A DNA stretch of 62,757 nucleotides from Eubacterium sp. (GCA_021769425.1 JAETSX010000019.1:1-62757), one strand, 5' to 3'. Shown: positions 8,769 through 17,688, counted from the first letter of the stretch. Notes: generated by a model not told the origin, from the sequence alone. Numbers and translations: made by a program.

Positions 8769-9029
8769 TTATTTCTCCAGCGTTTTATTAATATTAAATG
8801 CGGGCCAGTAAACATGCTGACGCTTTATATTTGTATCCTGAGGCCCTCCCTTGTCCTGTACATATCCCACTGCCATCTTTTTCCTGGGATTGGGAAAATT
8901 CATCAGCTGTTCCATGATCTCTTTCTTCAGAAAACTCGATACTCCATAATAATGAGGATCTCTGGAAAAATCTTTTTTACCCCCTCTCGGACTCTTCGGT
9001 TGTTTCTTCAATAATCTCTGACAAATCAC
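8769..9029 (-). CDS. Small hypothetical protein downstream of mnmA
   Basis: This 86-residue frame begins with GTG overlapping the mnmA stop (GTGA) and runs up to palindrome copy A. The C-terminal half (NFPNPRKKMAVGYVQDKGG, then HVYWPAFNINKTLE) has a normal amino acid mix. It could also begin at the internal ATG of MEQLMNFP. I recognise no family and no membrane segment or signal. Position suggests translational coupling to mnmA. It may be a real short gene or the remnant of a longer one. Confidence 0.4.
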   Translation of the reverse strand: MICQRLLKKQPKSPRGGKKDFSRDPHYYGVSSFLKKEIMEQLMNFPNPRKKMAVGYVQDKGGPQDTNIKRQHVYWPAFNINKTLEK

Positions 9030-10105
9030 AATATCGTCCCGCCCCCAACTACAATATCTTCATTATAAAACACCACAGCCTGTCCGGGAGTAATAGCCCT
9101 TACCGGCTCCGGAAACCGGCACACTGCCCGATCCTCTTCAATTTTCTCTACCAGGCAGGCCGCTCCTTTGTGATTGTAGCGGATTTTGGCCGTAACCTCC
9201 ATCTCCCCCTCCAAATCCGGCACAGACATAAAGTTCAATTGATTACAATACAGAACATCCCCAAAAACCTCTTCATTGCTGCCAAGCACTACCTCGTTGG
9301 TTTCCGGACGGATTTCCGTCACGAACACCGGATATCCCATGGCGATGCCAAGGCCCTTGCGCTGGCCGATGGTATAATGGGTAATTCCTTTGTGCTGTCC
9401 TAAGATCTCCCCGGCGCTTGTCACAAAATTTCCCGGCAGAGGAGCTTCTCCACTCAGCTCCCGCTCAATAAAGCCTGCATAATCCCCGTCCGGAATAAAA
9501 CAGATTTCCTGGCTGTCCGGCTTATTGGCTGTCCGAAGGCCGATCTGTCCTGCCATAGCGCGAATCTCTTCCTTGGTATAATCCCCCACCGGCATCAACG
9601 TATGGGCAAGCTGATCCTGAGTCAGATTATACAGGGCGTATGTTTGATCCTTCGCTTCCGTGGCAGATTTCTGCAGCGTATATCTTCCATTGGGCAACTG
9701 ACGGACTCTGGCATAATGCCCGGTTGCAATATAATCCGCCCCTATTTCCATACTGCGCCTGAGCAAAGACTCCCATTTCACATAGCGGTTACAGGCAATG
9801 CAGGGATTGGGCGTACGGCCCTGTACATATTCCGCCGCAAAATATTCCATGACATTCTTCTTAAATTCTGATTTAAAATTCATCACATAGTAAGGAATGC
9901 CAAGCATTGCAGCCACGCGCCTGGCATCATCCACTGCCGACAGGCCGCAGCAGCCGCCCTGCTCTTCCTGTATCCTTTCTTCCTCATCCTGCCATATCTG
10001 CATGGTGACGCCGATGACCTCATATCCCTGCTCTTTTAACAGCCATGCCGCCACAGAGGAATCCACGCCGCCGGACATTCCCACCACTACTTTTTCTTTT
10101 TTCAT
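9026..10105 (-). CDS. mnmA: tRNA-specific 2-thiouridylase
   Basis: MnmA thiolates U34 of tRNA-Lys, -Glu and -Gln in the cytoplasm, using ATP and a persulfide sulfur supplied by a cysteine desulfurase. The 359-residue protein shows the PP-loop SGGVDSS (11-17) and PNPCIACNRYVKW, with a catalytic cysteine at 102 or 105. The second cysteine lies in DSQEICFIPDGDY, and YTIGQRKGL follows. The length is normal. The start at 10105 lies 9 bases after the iscU stop, and its ribosome site lies inside the GAGG-rich end of iscU. Co-transcription with iscS and iscU fits the sulfur-relay role. Confidence 0.96.
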   Translation of the reverse strand: MKKEKVVVGMSGGVDSSVAAWLLKEQGYEVIGVTMQIWQDEEERIQEEQGGCCGLSAVDDARRVAAMLGIPYYVMNFKSEFKKNVMEYFAAEYVQGRTPNPCIACNRYVKWESLLRRSMEIGADYIATGHYARVRQLPNGRYTLQKSATEAKDQTYALYNLTQDQLAHTLMPVGDYTKEEIRAMAGQIGLRTANKPDSQEICFIPDGDYAGFIERELSGEAPLPGNFVTSAGEILGQHKGITHYTIGQRKGLGIAMGYPVFVTEIRPETNEVVLGSNEEVFGDVLYCNQLNFMSVPDLEGEMEVTAKIRYNHKGAACLVEKIEEDRAVCRFPEPVRAITPGQAVVFYNEDIVVGGGTIL

Positions 10106-10113
10106 ATATGATT

Positions 10114-10551
10114 TTAATAATCCTCTTCTTCCTCTTCCTCACTGATGTCATTCTTGGGCTTCTCCAACCCCTCAATCTGAATTCCGTTTTTCTCTGCATA
10201 ATCCCAAAGAGCTGCATGAATGGCCTCTTCCGCCAGCAGGGAACAGTGCACTTTCACCGGCGGCAGTCCGTCCAGGGCCTCCATCACAGCTTTATTGGTT
10301 ACCTGCAGCGCTTCCTGTATGGTTTTTCCCTTTACCAGTTCTGTGGCCATGGAACTGGTAGCCACAGCCGCACCGCAGCCAAAAGTTTTAAATTTAACGT
10401 CCCGGATGATTCCGTTATCATCAATATCCAGAAAAATACGCATAATATCGCCGCATTTTGCATTCCCTACTGTGCCAACGCCGCTGGCATTCTCGATTTC
10501 TCCTACGTTTCTCGGATTCTTGAAATGATCCATCACTTTTTCACTATACAT
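10114..10551 (-). CDS. iscU: Fe-S cluster scaffold protein, IscU/NifU N-terminal type
   Basis: This 145-residue scaffold assembles Fe-S clusters on three conserved cysteines: NAKCGD, FGCGAA and VHCSLLAEEAI. The Asp after the first Cys is also conserved. The start at 10551 (MYSEKVMDHF) is chosen because GGAGGAAGAACA precedes it; a longer frame from 10581 lacks a site. The C-terminus carries a short acidic run of glutamates just before the stop, beyond the usual end of the fold, and this run also provides the mnmA ribosome site. It lies downstream of iscS and the Rrf2 regulator in one operon. Confidence 0.95.
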   Translation of the reverse strand: MYSEKVMDHFKNPRNVGEIENASGVGTVGNAKCGDIMRIFLDIDDNGIIRDVKFKTFGCGAAVATSSMATELVKGKTIQEALQVTNKAVMEALDGLPPVKVHCSLLAEEAIHAALWDYAEKNGIQIEGLEKPKNDISEEEEEEDY

Positions 10552-10616
10552 TGTTCTTCCTCCAGATTCTTTCCGTATCAAAATTTACGTCATTTTAGTC
10601 AGCTTCCGCAATACAG

Positions 10617-11807
10617 TCACTCCTGACGGCCATTCTTTTTCATATAGTCTTCATACAGCGGAGACATTTCCCGTAACTGTGTAACTATCTCTTTCACCGC
10701 ATCCACCGTGTAATCAATATCTTCTCTGTCAGTGTCTTCCCCCAGGGTAAGCCGCAGGGAACCATGGGCAATTTCATGAGGCAGCCCGATAGCCAGCAGC
10801 ACATGGGAAGGGTCCAGGGAACCGGAAGTGCAGGCAGATCCGGATGATCCGCAGATTCCTTTCATATCCAGCATAATCAGCAAGGATTCTCCCTCCACAA
10901 ACTGAAAGCAGATATTCACGTTATTGGGAAGGCGGTTGGTTCTGTGACCGTTGATCCTGCTGAATGGAATTTCCTTCAGCACCCGCTCCATCAGATAATC
11001 CCTCAATTCACGCTCTTTGGCTGTACGCGTTTCCATATTGGCCATGGCAAGTTCTACGGCCTTCCCAAATCCCACGATGCCAGGCACATTCTCCGTTCCC
11101 GCCCGGCGTTTCCGCTCCTGGGCGCCGCCATGGATAAAAGAACGGATTTTCACGCCCTTTCGGATATACAAAAATCCAACTCCCTTTGGCCCGTTTAACT
11201 TATGGCCGCTGCTGCTTAACATGTCAATATTCAGTTCGTCTACATTAATAGGAACCTGCCCGAATGCCTGTACTGCATCGGTATGGAATAAAATACCCTG
11301 TTCCTTTGCGATTTTCCCGATTTCTTCCACCGGCTCTATGGTTCCGATTTCATTATTGGCAAACATAATGGAAATCAGTATGGTGTCCGGCCGGATGGCT
11401 TTTTTCAATTCTTCTAACTTCACCACGCCGAATTCATCCACGTCCAGATAGGTAACCTCAAAGCCGCTCTGCTCTAACCACTGACAGGTATGCAGCACTG
11501 CATGATGCTCAATCTTGCTGGTAATAATGTGCTTTCCCTTACCCCTGTATGCTTCTGCCGCAGCTTTGATGGCCCAGTTATCCGACTCGCTTCCCCCTGC
11601 AGTAAAATAAATCTCATTTTCTTTGGCGCCGATGGCATTTGCAATAATTTCCCTTGCTTTGGAAACGGCTTCTTTGCTTTTTCCGCCAAACTCATATACA
11701 GTAGAAGCATTTCCATAAAATTCTGAAAAATACGGAAGCATAGCTTCCACTACTTCCGGCGCTGTTTTCGTTGTCGCTGCATTATCCAAATAAATCATTT
11801 TTCCCAT
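10617..11807 (-). CDS. iscS: Cysteine desulfurase, NifS/IscS type
   Basis: This PLP-dependent enzyme converts cysteine to alanine and passes sulfur as a persulfide. The 396-residue protein has HTDAVQAFGQ, the Schiff-base lysine in SSGHKLNGPKG, and the sulfur-carrying cysteine in the mobile loop GSSGSACTSGS. It serves iscU and, through the sulfur relay, MnmA. The start at 11807 follows AGAGGTG. It lies 3 bases after the Rrf2 stop, so the two genes are almost certainly co-transcribed. Confidence 0.96.
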   Translation of the reverse strand: MGKMIYLDNAATTKTAPEVVEAMLPYFSEFYGNASTVYEFGGKSKEAVSKAREIIANAIGAKENEIYFTAGGSESDNWAIKAAAEAYRGKGKHIITSKIEHHAVLHTCQWLEQSGFEVTYLDVDEFGVVKLEELKKAIRPDTILISIMFANNEIGTIEPVEEIGKIAKEQGILFHTDAVQAFGQVPINVDELNIDMLSSSGHKLNGPKGVGFLYIRKGVKIRSFIHGGAQERKRRAGTENVPGIVGFGKAVELAMANMETRTAKERELRDYLMERVLKEIPFSRINGHRTNRLPNNVNICFQFVEGESLLIMLDMKGICGSSGSACTSGSLDPSHVLLAIGLPHEIAHGSLRLTLGEDTDREDIDYTVDAVKEIVTQLREMSPLYEDYMKKNGRQE

Positions 11808-11810
11808 ATT

Positions 11811-12260
11811 TTACACCTCTGTCTTAGAATTCTCAGTCTGTCTCTTGCTTTCCTTCACCAATTCTCCAATATAAATGCTGTTCACCGTATCATTGATGCT
11901 GTCATTGATCCGTTTCCAGACAATTTTGCTGACACATTGGGAGGAACCGCTGCACGACGTTTTGCCGCTGCCGTCAATTCCCGCACATTCCACCGGAGTC
12001 AAATCCCCCTCTAAAGCCCGCAGCACATCTCCCACAGAAATCTCCTCCACCGGCTTTGCCACCTGGTAACCGCCGTTGATGCCCCGGACACTTTTTACAA
12101 GCCCTGCCTTTTTCAGCTTCGCCATCAACTGTTCCAGATAACTGACGGAAATCTCCTGACGCTGTGCAATGCTGTTTAAAGAAACCGGTTCTTCTTCTCC
12201 GCAGACTGCCAGATCAATAAAGGCCCTCAGCCCATATTTTCCCTTTGTAGATAATTTCAC
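11811..12260 (-). CDS. iscR: Rrf2-family Fe-S regulator, IscR-like
   Basis: This 149-residue winged-helix repressor starts at the GTG codon for VKLSTKGKYGLRAF, preceded by AGAGGTG. The N-terminal frame further upstream is non-coding leader. Three cysteines (ECAGIDG, TSCSGS, SQCVSK) occupy the IscR cluster-binding loop. The helix-turn-helix includes SLNSIAQRQEISVSYLEQLMAKL, split here only by normal loop residues. It is the first gene of the isc-mnmA operon. A palindrome lying just downstream of its own promoter implies autoregulation by Fe-S cluster status. Confidence 0.92.
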   Translation of the reverse strand: MKLSTKGKYGLRAFIDLAVCGEEEPVSLNSIAQRQEISVSYLEQLMAKLKKAGLVKSVRGINGGYQVAKPVEEISVGDVLRALEGDLTPVECAGIDGSGKTSCSGSSQCVSKIVWKRINDSINDTVNSIYIGELVKESKRQTENSKTEV

Positions 12261-12345
12261 CCTGTCACCTCTATTAGAAATGCTCTCATTTCTGCCTGGT
12301 ACCGACCGTGCACCACGCACAATCCCATTGCCGGCTGTCCTTCTC

Positions 12346-12376
12346 CTAAATCCCGAGTATTTTAGTCGGAATTTAG
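12346..12376. promoter_or_regulatory. Predicted Rrf2/IscR operator
   Basis: CTAAATCCCGA (12346-12356) faces TCGGAATTTAG (12366-12376) with a 9-base spacer. One mismatch occurs in eleven pairs. It lies 10 bp downstream of the iscR -10 box, so a bound dimer would block initiation. Confidence 0.7.
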
Positions 12377-12385
12377 TACAATCGC

Positions 12386-12414
12386 ATAGTACCATGATTT
12401 TATTCTGCTGTCAA
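12386..12414 (-). promoter_or_regulatory. Promoter of the isc-mnmA operon
   Basis: A consensus -35 TTGACA (12414-12409), 17-base spacer and -10 TACTAT (12391-12386) read on the minus strand. Transcription would begin just before the operator at 12346-12376, giving a leader of roughly 120 bases before the iscR GTG. Confidence 0.85.
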
Positions 12415-12490
12415 GTTTATTTTTTTATGTATTATGGTTCCTGTTTCCACATACATTGATAATAATCTTCAATGGAATCCTGGTGACTTT

Positions 12491-13837
12491 ATGAAATTAA
12501 ATTCTATGCGCAGCCATCCTCTGATTACAGGTACGCTGCTTTTGACACTGTCGGGGCTGTTCTCCCGTCTGATTGGCTTCTTCTTTAGAATATTCCTCTC
12601 TCAGCGAATTGGTGCAGAGGGGATGGGAATTTATCAGCTTACCTTTCCCATTCACGTGCTCACGATTTCCCTGACCTCCTCCGCCATTCAGACCGCTATT
12701 TCCCGGTTTGTGGCGCAGGCAGTCATTGCCGCTGACACCCCCGGCTCAAATTCCGCCAAAAAAAGCTCTTTCTGTAATGACAAATGCTACCTGACCGCCG
12801 GATTGACGCTGTCCTTAACTCTTTCCCTTTGCTGCATGGCTTTTCTGTACCGGTTTGCCGGCTGGATTGCCGTCAGCTTCCTGGAAGAGCCAAGATGCGC
12901 CCCCCTGCTTCAGATCCTGTCCTTCACAATCCCCTTCGGCGCCATCCATGCCTGCATCAACGGCTATTTCTATGGCCTGAAGAAAACTTTCGTTCCAGCC
13001 GCTTCGCAGCTCTTAGAACAGACGGCACGGGTTGCCAGCGTATGGCTTTTCTTTGAAATTTCCATGGAAAAGCACAATGCCATCTCCCTGAGCCTGGTCA
13101 CCTGGGGCATGGTAGTGGGAGAACTGGCTGCAACTCTGTTTTCCGTCAGTTTTCTGCGCCGGAAAAAAAACCAGGGCAGCCGTCTTCTGGCCATGAAGCA
13201 GATTTTTTTCATGTCCCTTCCCTTAAGCGCCAACCGGGTCCTGGTAAATATCTTACAAAGCATGGAAGCCGTTATGATTCCGGGACAGCTCAGGCAATAC
13301 GGCTACACAGGTTCCGAATCTTTAAGCGTATACGGCATTCTCACCGGCATGGCGCTGCCTATGGTGCTGTTTCCTTCGGTGCTCACCAATTCCGTATCCG
13401 TCATGCTGCTTCCGGCCATTGCAGAGGCCCAGGAAAAAAAAGAACACCGTTACATCCTGACCCTCATCAAAAGAACCTGCTTCTACAGTCTGTCTCTGGG
13501 CTTTGGATGCACGATGCTGTTTTTGTTTCTGGGCCGCTGGATGGGACAGTTTCTCTTCGGAAATGAACTTGCCGGCACATTTATTGTGACTCTGGGCTGG
13601 ATTTGTCCTTTCCTGTACCTGTCCACAACCCTGCACAGTATCTTAAACGGACTGGGGAAAACCACTTCCACCTTTTTCCTGAATGTGACAGGGCTTGGAA
13701 TCCGCATTGGCTTTGTCCTGTTTCTGATCCCCGCCGCCGGCATCAAAGGATACCTGTGGGGAATTCTGTTAAGCCAGGCGGTAATGGCCGCCGGCGCGCT
13801 GCTTTTGCTGCTGAAAAAGAATTCTTATAAAAATTAG
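12491..13837 (+). CDS. Polysaccharide/lipid flippase, SpoVB/MurJ-like
   Basis: This roughly 448-residue polytopic protein of the MOP/MATE flippase superfamily begins HPLITGTLLLTLSGLFSRL, then FRIFLSQRIGAEGMGIYQL. That is the signature of the SpoVB/YtgP/MurJ branch, whose members move lipid-linked saccharides across the membrane in envelope or spore-cortex synthesis. About 13-14 membrane segments are visible. The start at 12491 (MKLNSMRSH) is preferred over 12434 because the extra residues look non-coding, although the ribosome site (TGGTGA) is weak. Its 3' end overlaps the end of the convergent YtvI-type gene by four bases. Confidence 0.85.
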   Translation: MKLNSMRSHPLITGTLLLTLSGLFSRLIGFFFRIFLSQRIGAEGMGIYQLTFPIHVLTISLTSSAIQTAISRFVAQAVIAADTPGSNSAKKSSFCNDKCYLTAGLTLSLTLSLCCMAFLYRFAGWIAVSFLEEPRCAPLLQILSFTIPFGAIHACINGYFYGLKKTFVPAASQLLEQTARVASVWLFFEISMEKHNAISLSLVTWGMVVGELAATLFSVSFLRRKKNQGSRLLAMKQIFFMSLPLSANRVLVNILQSMEAVMIPGQLRQYGYTGSESLSVYGILTGMALPMVLFPSVLTNSVSVMLLPAIAEAQEKKEHRYILTLIKRTCFYSLSLGFGCTMLFLFLGRWMGQFLFGNELAGTFIVTLGWICPFLYLSTTLHSILNGLGKTTSTFFLNVTGLGIRIGFVLFLIPAAGIKGYLWGILLSQAVMAAGALLLLLKKNSYKN

Positions 13838-14955
13838 AACTTCCGGAACTCGTTAATGTCATTTACAAGCTCCCGGACACACCGAATCTGATTCTCAAAT
13901 ACACCGGCCTGATATAAATTGATTAAAATCATACCAATCGGCACCGCAATAATCATACCCACAATACTGCTGATTTTGTAACCGATATACATAAAAATCA
14001 GCGTTGCCAGAGGATTCATGCCAATGGTATCCCCTACTATTTTCGGCTGAATCACCTGGCGCACAATCTGGGTCACGGCATAGAGTATCATCAGGCCGAT
14101 GGCTATTTGATAATCACCGGACAATATTTTAATTGCCGCCCAGGGCCACAGTACGGTTCCTGTCCCAAAAAAGGGCAGCATATCCAGAAATGCAATTGCA
14201 AAAGCCACCAGCAGCACATAGTCCACCTTCAGAATAAAAAGCCCGATGACCAGCAGCGCATAAACAACGCCCATGATTTTAAACTGTGCTTTGAAATATC
14301 CTCCCACAACCCGTTTCAAATCATTAACCACGCCTGCCACCCGGTTCCAGACGCCGGAGGGCGCCGCTTTTTTCAGCTCCGCTAAAATTGCGTCCCGTTC
14401 CGCAGTGAAAAAATAAGCGGAAAGCAAGCTCATAATCATAGCAATCAGCGTTCCCGGCACATTTTTGACAAAATTCCCTGCGGCGTCAAAGGTGGGCTCT
14501 CCGATAGCCTGAACCAAACCCCCAAGATATCCCGTCAGCTCCGTACCCACTTCTTCCAGGTTTTTCTGGGTATCTTTGGGCAAACGCTGGTAAAACACTT
14601 CTAAATTCTCACCGATTTCCTCGAAATCTTCCTGAAGGTTTGCATACATCCTGGGAAGATTGGTGATTAAATGCCCCGCCTCTACCGCCAAACGGGAAAT
14701 TCCTAAATACCCCAGACCAATGACTGCCGCCAATACACCGATAATAATCATCATGGAGCCGTGCTTTCTGATAATTTTCACTCTTTTTTCCAAAAAGCGC
14801 ACCAAGGGGTTTGCAATCATGGAAATCACCCACCCAACCACAAAAGGCATAAAAAATATCAGCAGTTTCGGCAAAAGAAAACAAAAACATAAGATGGTGG
14901 CCAGGGCTACCATTAAGTTGACCAATATCTTCAAATATTTCGTAGACTGTTTCAT
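13834..14955 (-). CDS. AI-2E-family membrane protein, YtvI-like
   Basis: This 373-residue integral membrane protein belongs to the AI-2E transporter family (PF01594). There are two N-terminal hydrophobic helices, a long amphipathic region (about 105-200) and a C-terminal bundle with DYVLLVAFAIAFLDMLPFFGTG, a typical family motif. In spore formers this branch is called YtvI and is expressed during sporulation; the transported substrate is unsettled. The gene is convergent with the flippase and overlaps it by four bases, so there is no room for a terminator between them. Confidence 0.85.
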   Translation of the reverse strand: MKQSTKYLKILVNLMVALATILCFCFLLPKLLIFFMPFVVGWVISMIANPLVRFLEKRVKIIRKHGSMMIIIGVLAAVIGLGYLGISRLAVEAGHLITNLPRMYANLQEDFEEIGENLEVFYQRLPKDTQKNLEEVGTELTGYLGGLVQAIGEPTFDAAGNFVKNVPGTLIAMIMSLLSAYFFTAERDAILAELKKAAPSGVWNRVAGVVNDLKRVVGGYFKAQFKIMGVVYALLVIGLFILKVDYVLLVAFAIAFLDMLPFFGTGTVLWPWAAIKILSGDYQIAIGLMILYAVTQIVRQVIQPKIVGDTIGMNPLATLIFMYIGYKISSIVGMIIAVPIGMILINLYQAGVFENQIRCVRELVNDINEFRKF

Positions 14956-15020
14956 ACTGCCGCTCCTGTCTCCCGCCGCTCCCGCACTGCATCGCCAGCA
15001 GAAAGCCGGCAGGCGTTTTC

Positions 15021-15770
15021 CTATAATTCCTTACGCTCTACTCCATAAACAGCTTCTAATTCCTTTACTTTCGCATTATAAGCTTCCTGCTGCCTGCCCT
15101 GAATTAACTGCTGATGGATCTTCGCCTGCACCTCTTCAAAAGGCCGGACACTTGCTTCCTTCTTATCTTCCACCAGAATCAGATGGCATCCAAACTGAGT
15201 TTCCACAGGCCCGATGACTTTCCCGATTTCTCCCTCAAACGCTGCTTTTTCAAATTCCGGCGCCATCTGTCCTTTGGTAAAATACCCAAGGTCTCCTCCT
15301 TTGTCTTTGGAAGGGCAGGTGGAATATTTCCCGGCCGCTTCCTCGAATCCAAGGCCCTGCTCAATTTCTTTTGCCACCTGTTCTGCCTCTTCCTTCGTCT
15401 CAACCAGAATGTGTTTTGCACTGACCTGAGGCTTCTCTTGAAAAGCCGCCTGGTTCTCCTCATAATATTTCTTCTCTGCCTCTTCGCTGATTTTAATTCC
15501 TTCCACCACACTGGTAGCTGCCATATGACTTGCTAATTCCACCTTTAACTTCTTCACCATTTCCTCATATTCCTGAGATTTGGTAATCCCCTCTTCCACT
15601 GCCATCTTATGGAACAAATGGAAAGCAATCAACTGTTCCAATACCTGCTGCTTCGCCTGGGGGCTGGACATATAAATCTGCTGCTCCGGCGGATAATTGC
15701 TGATAAGATTGTTCAGCTCCTTCTCTGTAATCTCGTGTCCCGCTGCTATTGCCAAAATCTTTTCACTCAT
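15021..15770 (-). CDS. Peptidyl-prolyl isomerase, parvulin type
   Basis: This 249-residue protein has a SurA-like helical N-terminal region (about 1-110) and one parvulin domain (about 115-205). The parvulin domain shows VSAKHILVETKEEAEQVAKE, STCPSKDKGGDLGYFTKGQM and FGCHLILVEDKKE. Unlike PrsA, it has no signal peptide or lipobox, so a cytoplasmic foldase is likely. The start MSEKILAIAAGHEI fits the family. The neighbouring genes do not suggest a dedicated client. Confidence 0.88.
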   Translation of the reverse strand: MSEKILAIAAGHEITEKELNNLISNYPPEQQIYMSSPQAKQQVLEQLIAFHLFHKMAVEEGITKSQEYEEMVKKLKVELASHMAATSVVEGIKISEEAEKKYYEENQAAFQEKPQVSAKHILVETKEEAEQVAKEIEQGLGFEEAAGKYSTCPSKDKGGDLGYFTKGQMAPEFEKAAFEGEIGKVIGPVETQFGCHLILVEDKKEASVRPFEEVQAKIHQQLIQGRQQEAYNAKVKELEAVYGVERKEL

Positions 15771-15841
15771 GTTCTCTGCGCGGCTGCGCTTCCTTTCTAT
15801 ATAGTTAAACTTTTCCTTTGTGCGGCTGTGTGCATATTGTC

Positions 15842-15874
15842 ATACTTAGCGTCAGTTTTTTCGACGCTTAGTAT
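15842..15874. terminator. 12-bp-arm hairpin downstream of znuB
   Basis: ATACTTAGCGTC and GACGCTTAGTAT are perfect inverted arms around a T-rich 9-base loop. It lies between the znuB stop and the start of the parvulin gene and is the likely end of the znu transcript. No clean U-run follows on the minus strand. Confidence 0.5.
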
Positions 15875-15973
15875 AATACAGGGGATTGATCTGCCCGATG
15901 CTATTCTACCATAAGGAAATACGTTCGTAAAGACAGGATATGGATATTCAATGAAATACTGAAATAAAATCCT

Positions 15974-16786
15974 TTAAATGTTATGCTTCCTTCCCCACAC
16001 ATAAGTCACAAAATAAATCACTGAAGCCAATATCACAATGGCCGGACCCGTAGCCACATTCACATAATAGGAAACCACCAGCCCCAACACGCCGGAAAAT
16101 ACAGAAAACAAAATAGAAAAGAAATGATATTCCCGCATATTTTCAGAAATATTGCGGGCAGAAGCCGCCGGAAGAATCAACAGGGCATTGATAATCAGAA
16201 TCCCTACCCACTTGATGGACACCATCACAATCAGCGCCGTCAGCACAGCAAAAAGATTTTCCATCCAGGACGCAGAAATATGACGGCTTTTCGCCAGTGT
16301 GCGGTTCAGGCTTACAGCCAAAAGCTTATTGAATCCAAACAGCCAGAACACAAGTGTAACAACAAAAATAAAAACAAGATATACTATTTCCTGAGGTGTA
16401 ATGCTTAAAATATCCCCAACCAGAATACTGGAATACCTGCTGAAATTTCCGCCTTTGGACAGTATTGCCAGACCCAGGGCAATACTGAAAGAAGAGAACA
16501 CAGAGATCACCGTATCCGTGGAAGCCGCCACTCGGCTGCTGATCTGATTCAACAGCAGGGCAAACACAATGGCAAACACAACCATGGAAAGATTGGTATT
16601 TTCCACGCCAAACACAACGCCCACGGCGATGCCCGTCAATGCCGAATGGCCTAACGCATCAGAAAAAAACGCCATTTTCCGATTGACAATCATCGTACCC
16701 ATCAGTCCAAAAAGAGGCGTGATAATCAAAACTGCCATAAAAGCAAACCTCATAAAATCATACTGCAGCCAGGAAAACATTTTCAT
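15974..16786 (-). CDS. znuB: Zinc/manganese ABC transporter permease
   Basis: This 270-residue ABC-3 family permease has about eight membrane segments. Family features include FMRFAFMAVLIITPLFGLMGTMIVNRKMAFFSDALGHSALTGIA (interrupted here only for description) near the N-terminus and LILPAASARNIS near residue 205. It forms the membrane channel for the ZnuC ATPase and ZnuA binding protein encoded just upstream. A 164-bp gap with a large palindrome separates it from znuC, unusual for subunits of one transporter. Whether the metal is Zn2+ or Mn2+ cannot be settled from the permease. Confidence 0.92.
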   Translation of the reverse strand: MKMFSWLQYDFMRFAFMAVLIITPLFGLMGTMIVNRKMAFFSDALGHSALTGIAVGVVFGVENTNLSMVVFAIVFALLLNQISSRVAASTDTVISVFSSFSIALGLAILSKGGNFSRYSSILVGDILSITPQEIVYLVFIFVVTLVFWLFGFNKLLAVSLNRTLAKSRHISASWMENLFAVLTALIVMVSIKWVGILIINALLILPAASARNISENMREYHFFSILFSVFSGVLGLVVSYYVNVATGPAIVILASVIYFVTYVWGRKHNI

Positions 16787-16832
16787 TTCTTAATCTCACT
16801 CCTTTCTACCTGCAGCGCCAGAGCATAATCTT

Positions 16833-16919
16833 ATTTTTCTTCGATGGCATTGTTCAACAATCGGGTGCATAGCGGGCTATGTAACTGATTGTTGAACGAT
16901 GCAAGCGGAGAAAAAGACA
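16833..16919. repeat. Imperfect palindrome between znuC and znuB
   Basis: Arms of about 29 bp centre on GTTCAACAATC...GATTGTTGAAC, with an inner GCATAGCGGGCTATG stem. The right arm contains CGGAGAAAAAGACA. This 14-mer also occurs in the loop of the convergent-junction repeat at 44172-44186. It lies inside the znu operon and would fold in the mRNA. It may be an attenuator, a processing site or a mobile palindrome. Confidence 0.6.
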
Positions 16920-16950
16920 AGGAATATGGGAAGTTATTTTGAGACAGTTC

Positions 16951-17688
16951 CTAAGCCCCTGCCTGAAATACTTCGGCAAATTCCTGGCTTTGAAACACCT
17001 CTTTTACACTCCCCTGCCGCAGTACGGTTTTATCCAGAAGGATTACCTTATCCGCATACCGCCTGACATAGTCCAAATCATGGGAAATCAGGATGATCGC
17101 CAGATCGTAATTCTCCTTGAGCCTGTAAATGGTCTGATAGAACAGTTCCATGCCGTTTTGATCAATTCCTGAAACCGGTTCATCCAAGAGCAGCAAATTC
17201 GGAGAATCCAGTATCGCCATGGAAAGCAGCACCCTCTGCAGCTCTCCGCCGGACAAGTTGCAGACCTGCTGATTCAGCAAATAATCCGCTTCAAATATTT
17301 TCAGGCACTCCAGAATCTTCTCCGTCATCTTTCTGCTTTTTTTCAGAAAGACCGGCACATTGCTGTGATAGGAAGCAATCATATCATAGACACTGACGGG
17401 CGTCTGCTTCTCAATATTCATAGCCTGAGGGACATAGCCGATTTTCATCTTCTGAATTCGCCCATTTTCCCGATCTTTGAATTCAATTGTCCCGGTATGG
17501 GCTGTTTCCCCTAAAATTGCGCGAATCAACGTGGATTTTCCGGCCCCGTTCCGTCCAATCACTGCATTTAAACTGCCGCAGTGAATGTGCAGGTTGATAT
17601 CCTCTAAAATTACCTGCTGCCCCAGCGACACCCCCAGATGTTTTACCTTAATACAATGGAGTCCGCAGGGTTTCACTATTTTTCTCAT
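16951..17688 (-). CDS. znuC: Zinc/manganese ABC transporter ATPase
   Basis: This 245-residue ABC ATPase has Walker A GRNGAGKST (about 44-52), Q-loop GYVPQAMNIEKQ, signature LSGGELQRVLL, Walker B LLLLDEPVSGID and the H-loop ILISHD. That order and the short length match metal importers of the ZnuC/MntB group. It energises ZnuB using the ZnuA-bound metal. It lies 29 bases after znuA on the same strand. Confidence 0.93.
   Translation of the reverse strand: MRKIVKPCGLHCIKVKHLGVSLGQQVILEDINLHIHCGSLNAVIGRNGAGKSTLIRAILGETAHTGTIEFKDRENGRIQKMKIGYVPQAMNIEKQTPVSVYDMIASYHSNVPVFLKKSRKMTEKILECLKIFEADYLLNQQVCNLSGGELQRVLLSMAILDSPNLLLLDEPVSGIDQNGMELFYQTIYRLKENYDLAIILISHDLDYVRRYADKVILLDKTVLRQGSVKEVFQSQEFAEVFQAGA

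Noticed and set aside
13834-13837. Possible frameshift or assembly problem at overlapping convergent stops
   Set aside because: Both proteins have normal C-termini; a four-base convergent overlap is compatible with two intact genes.
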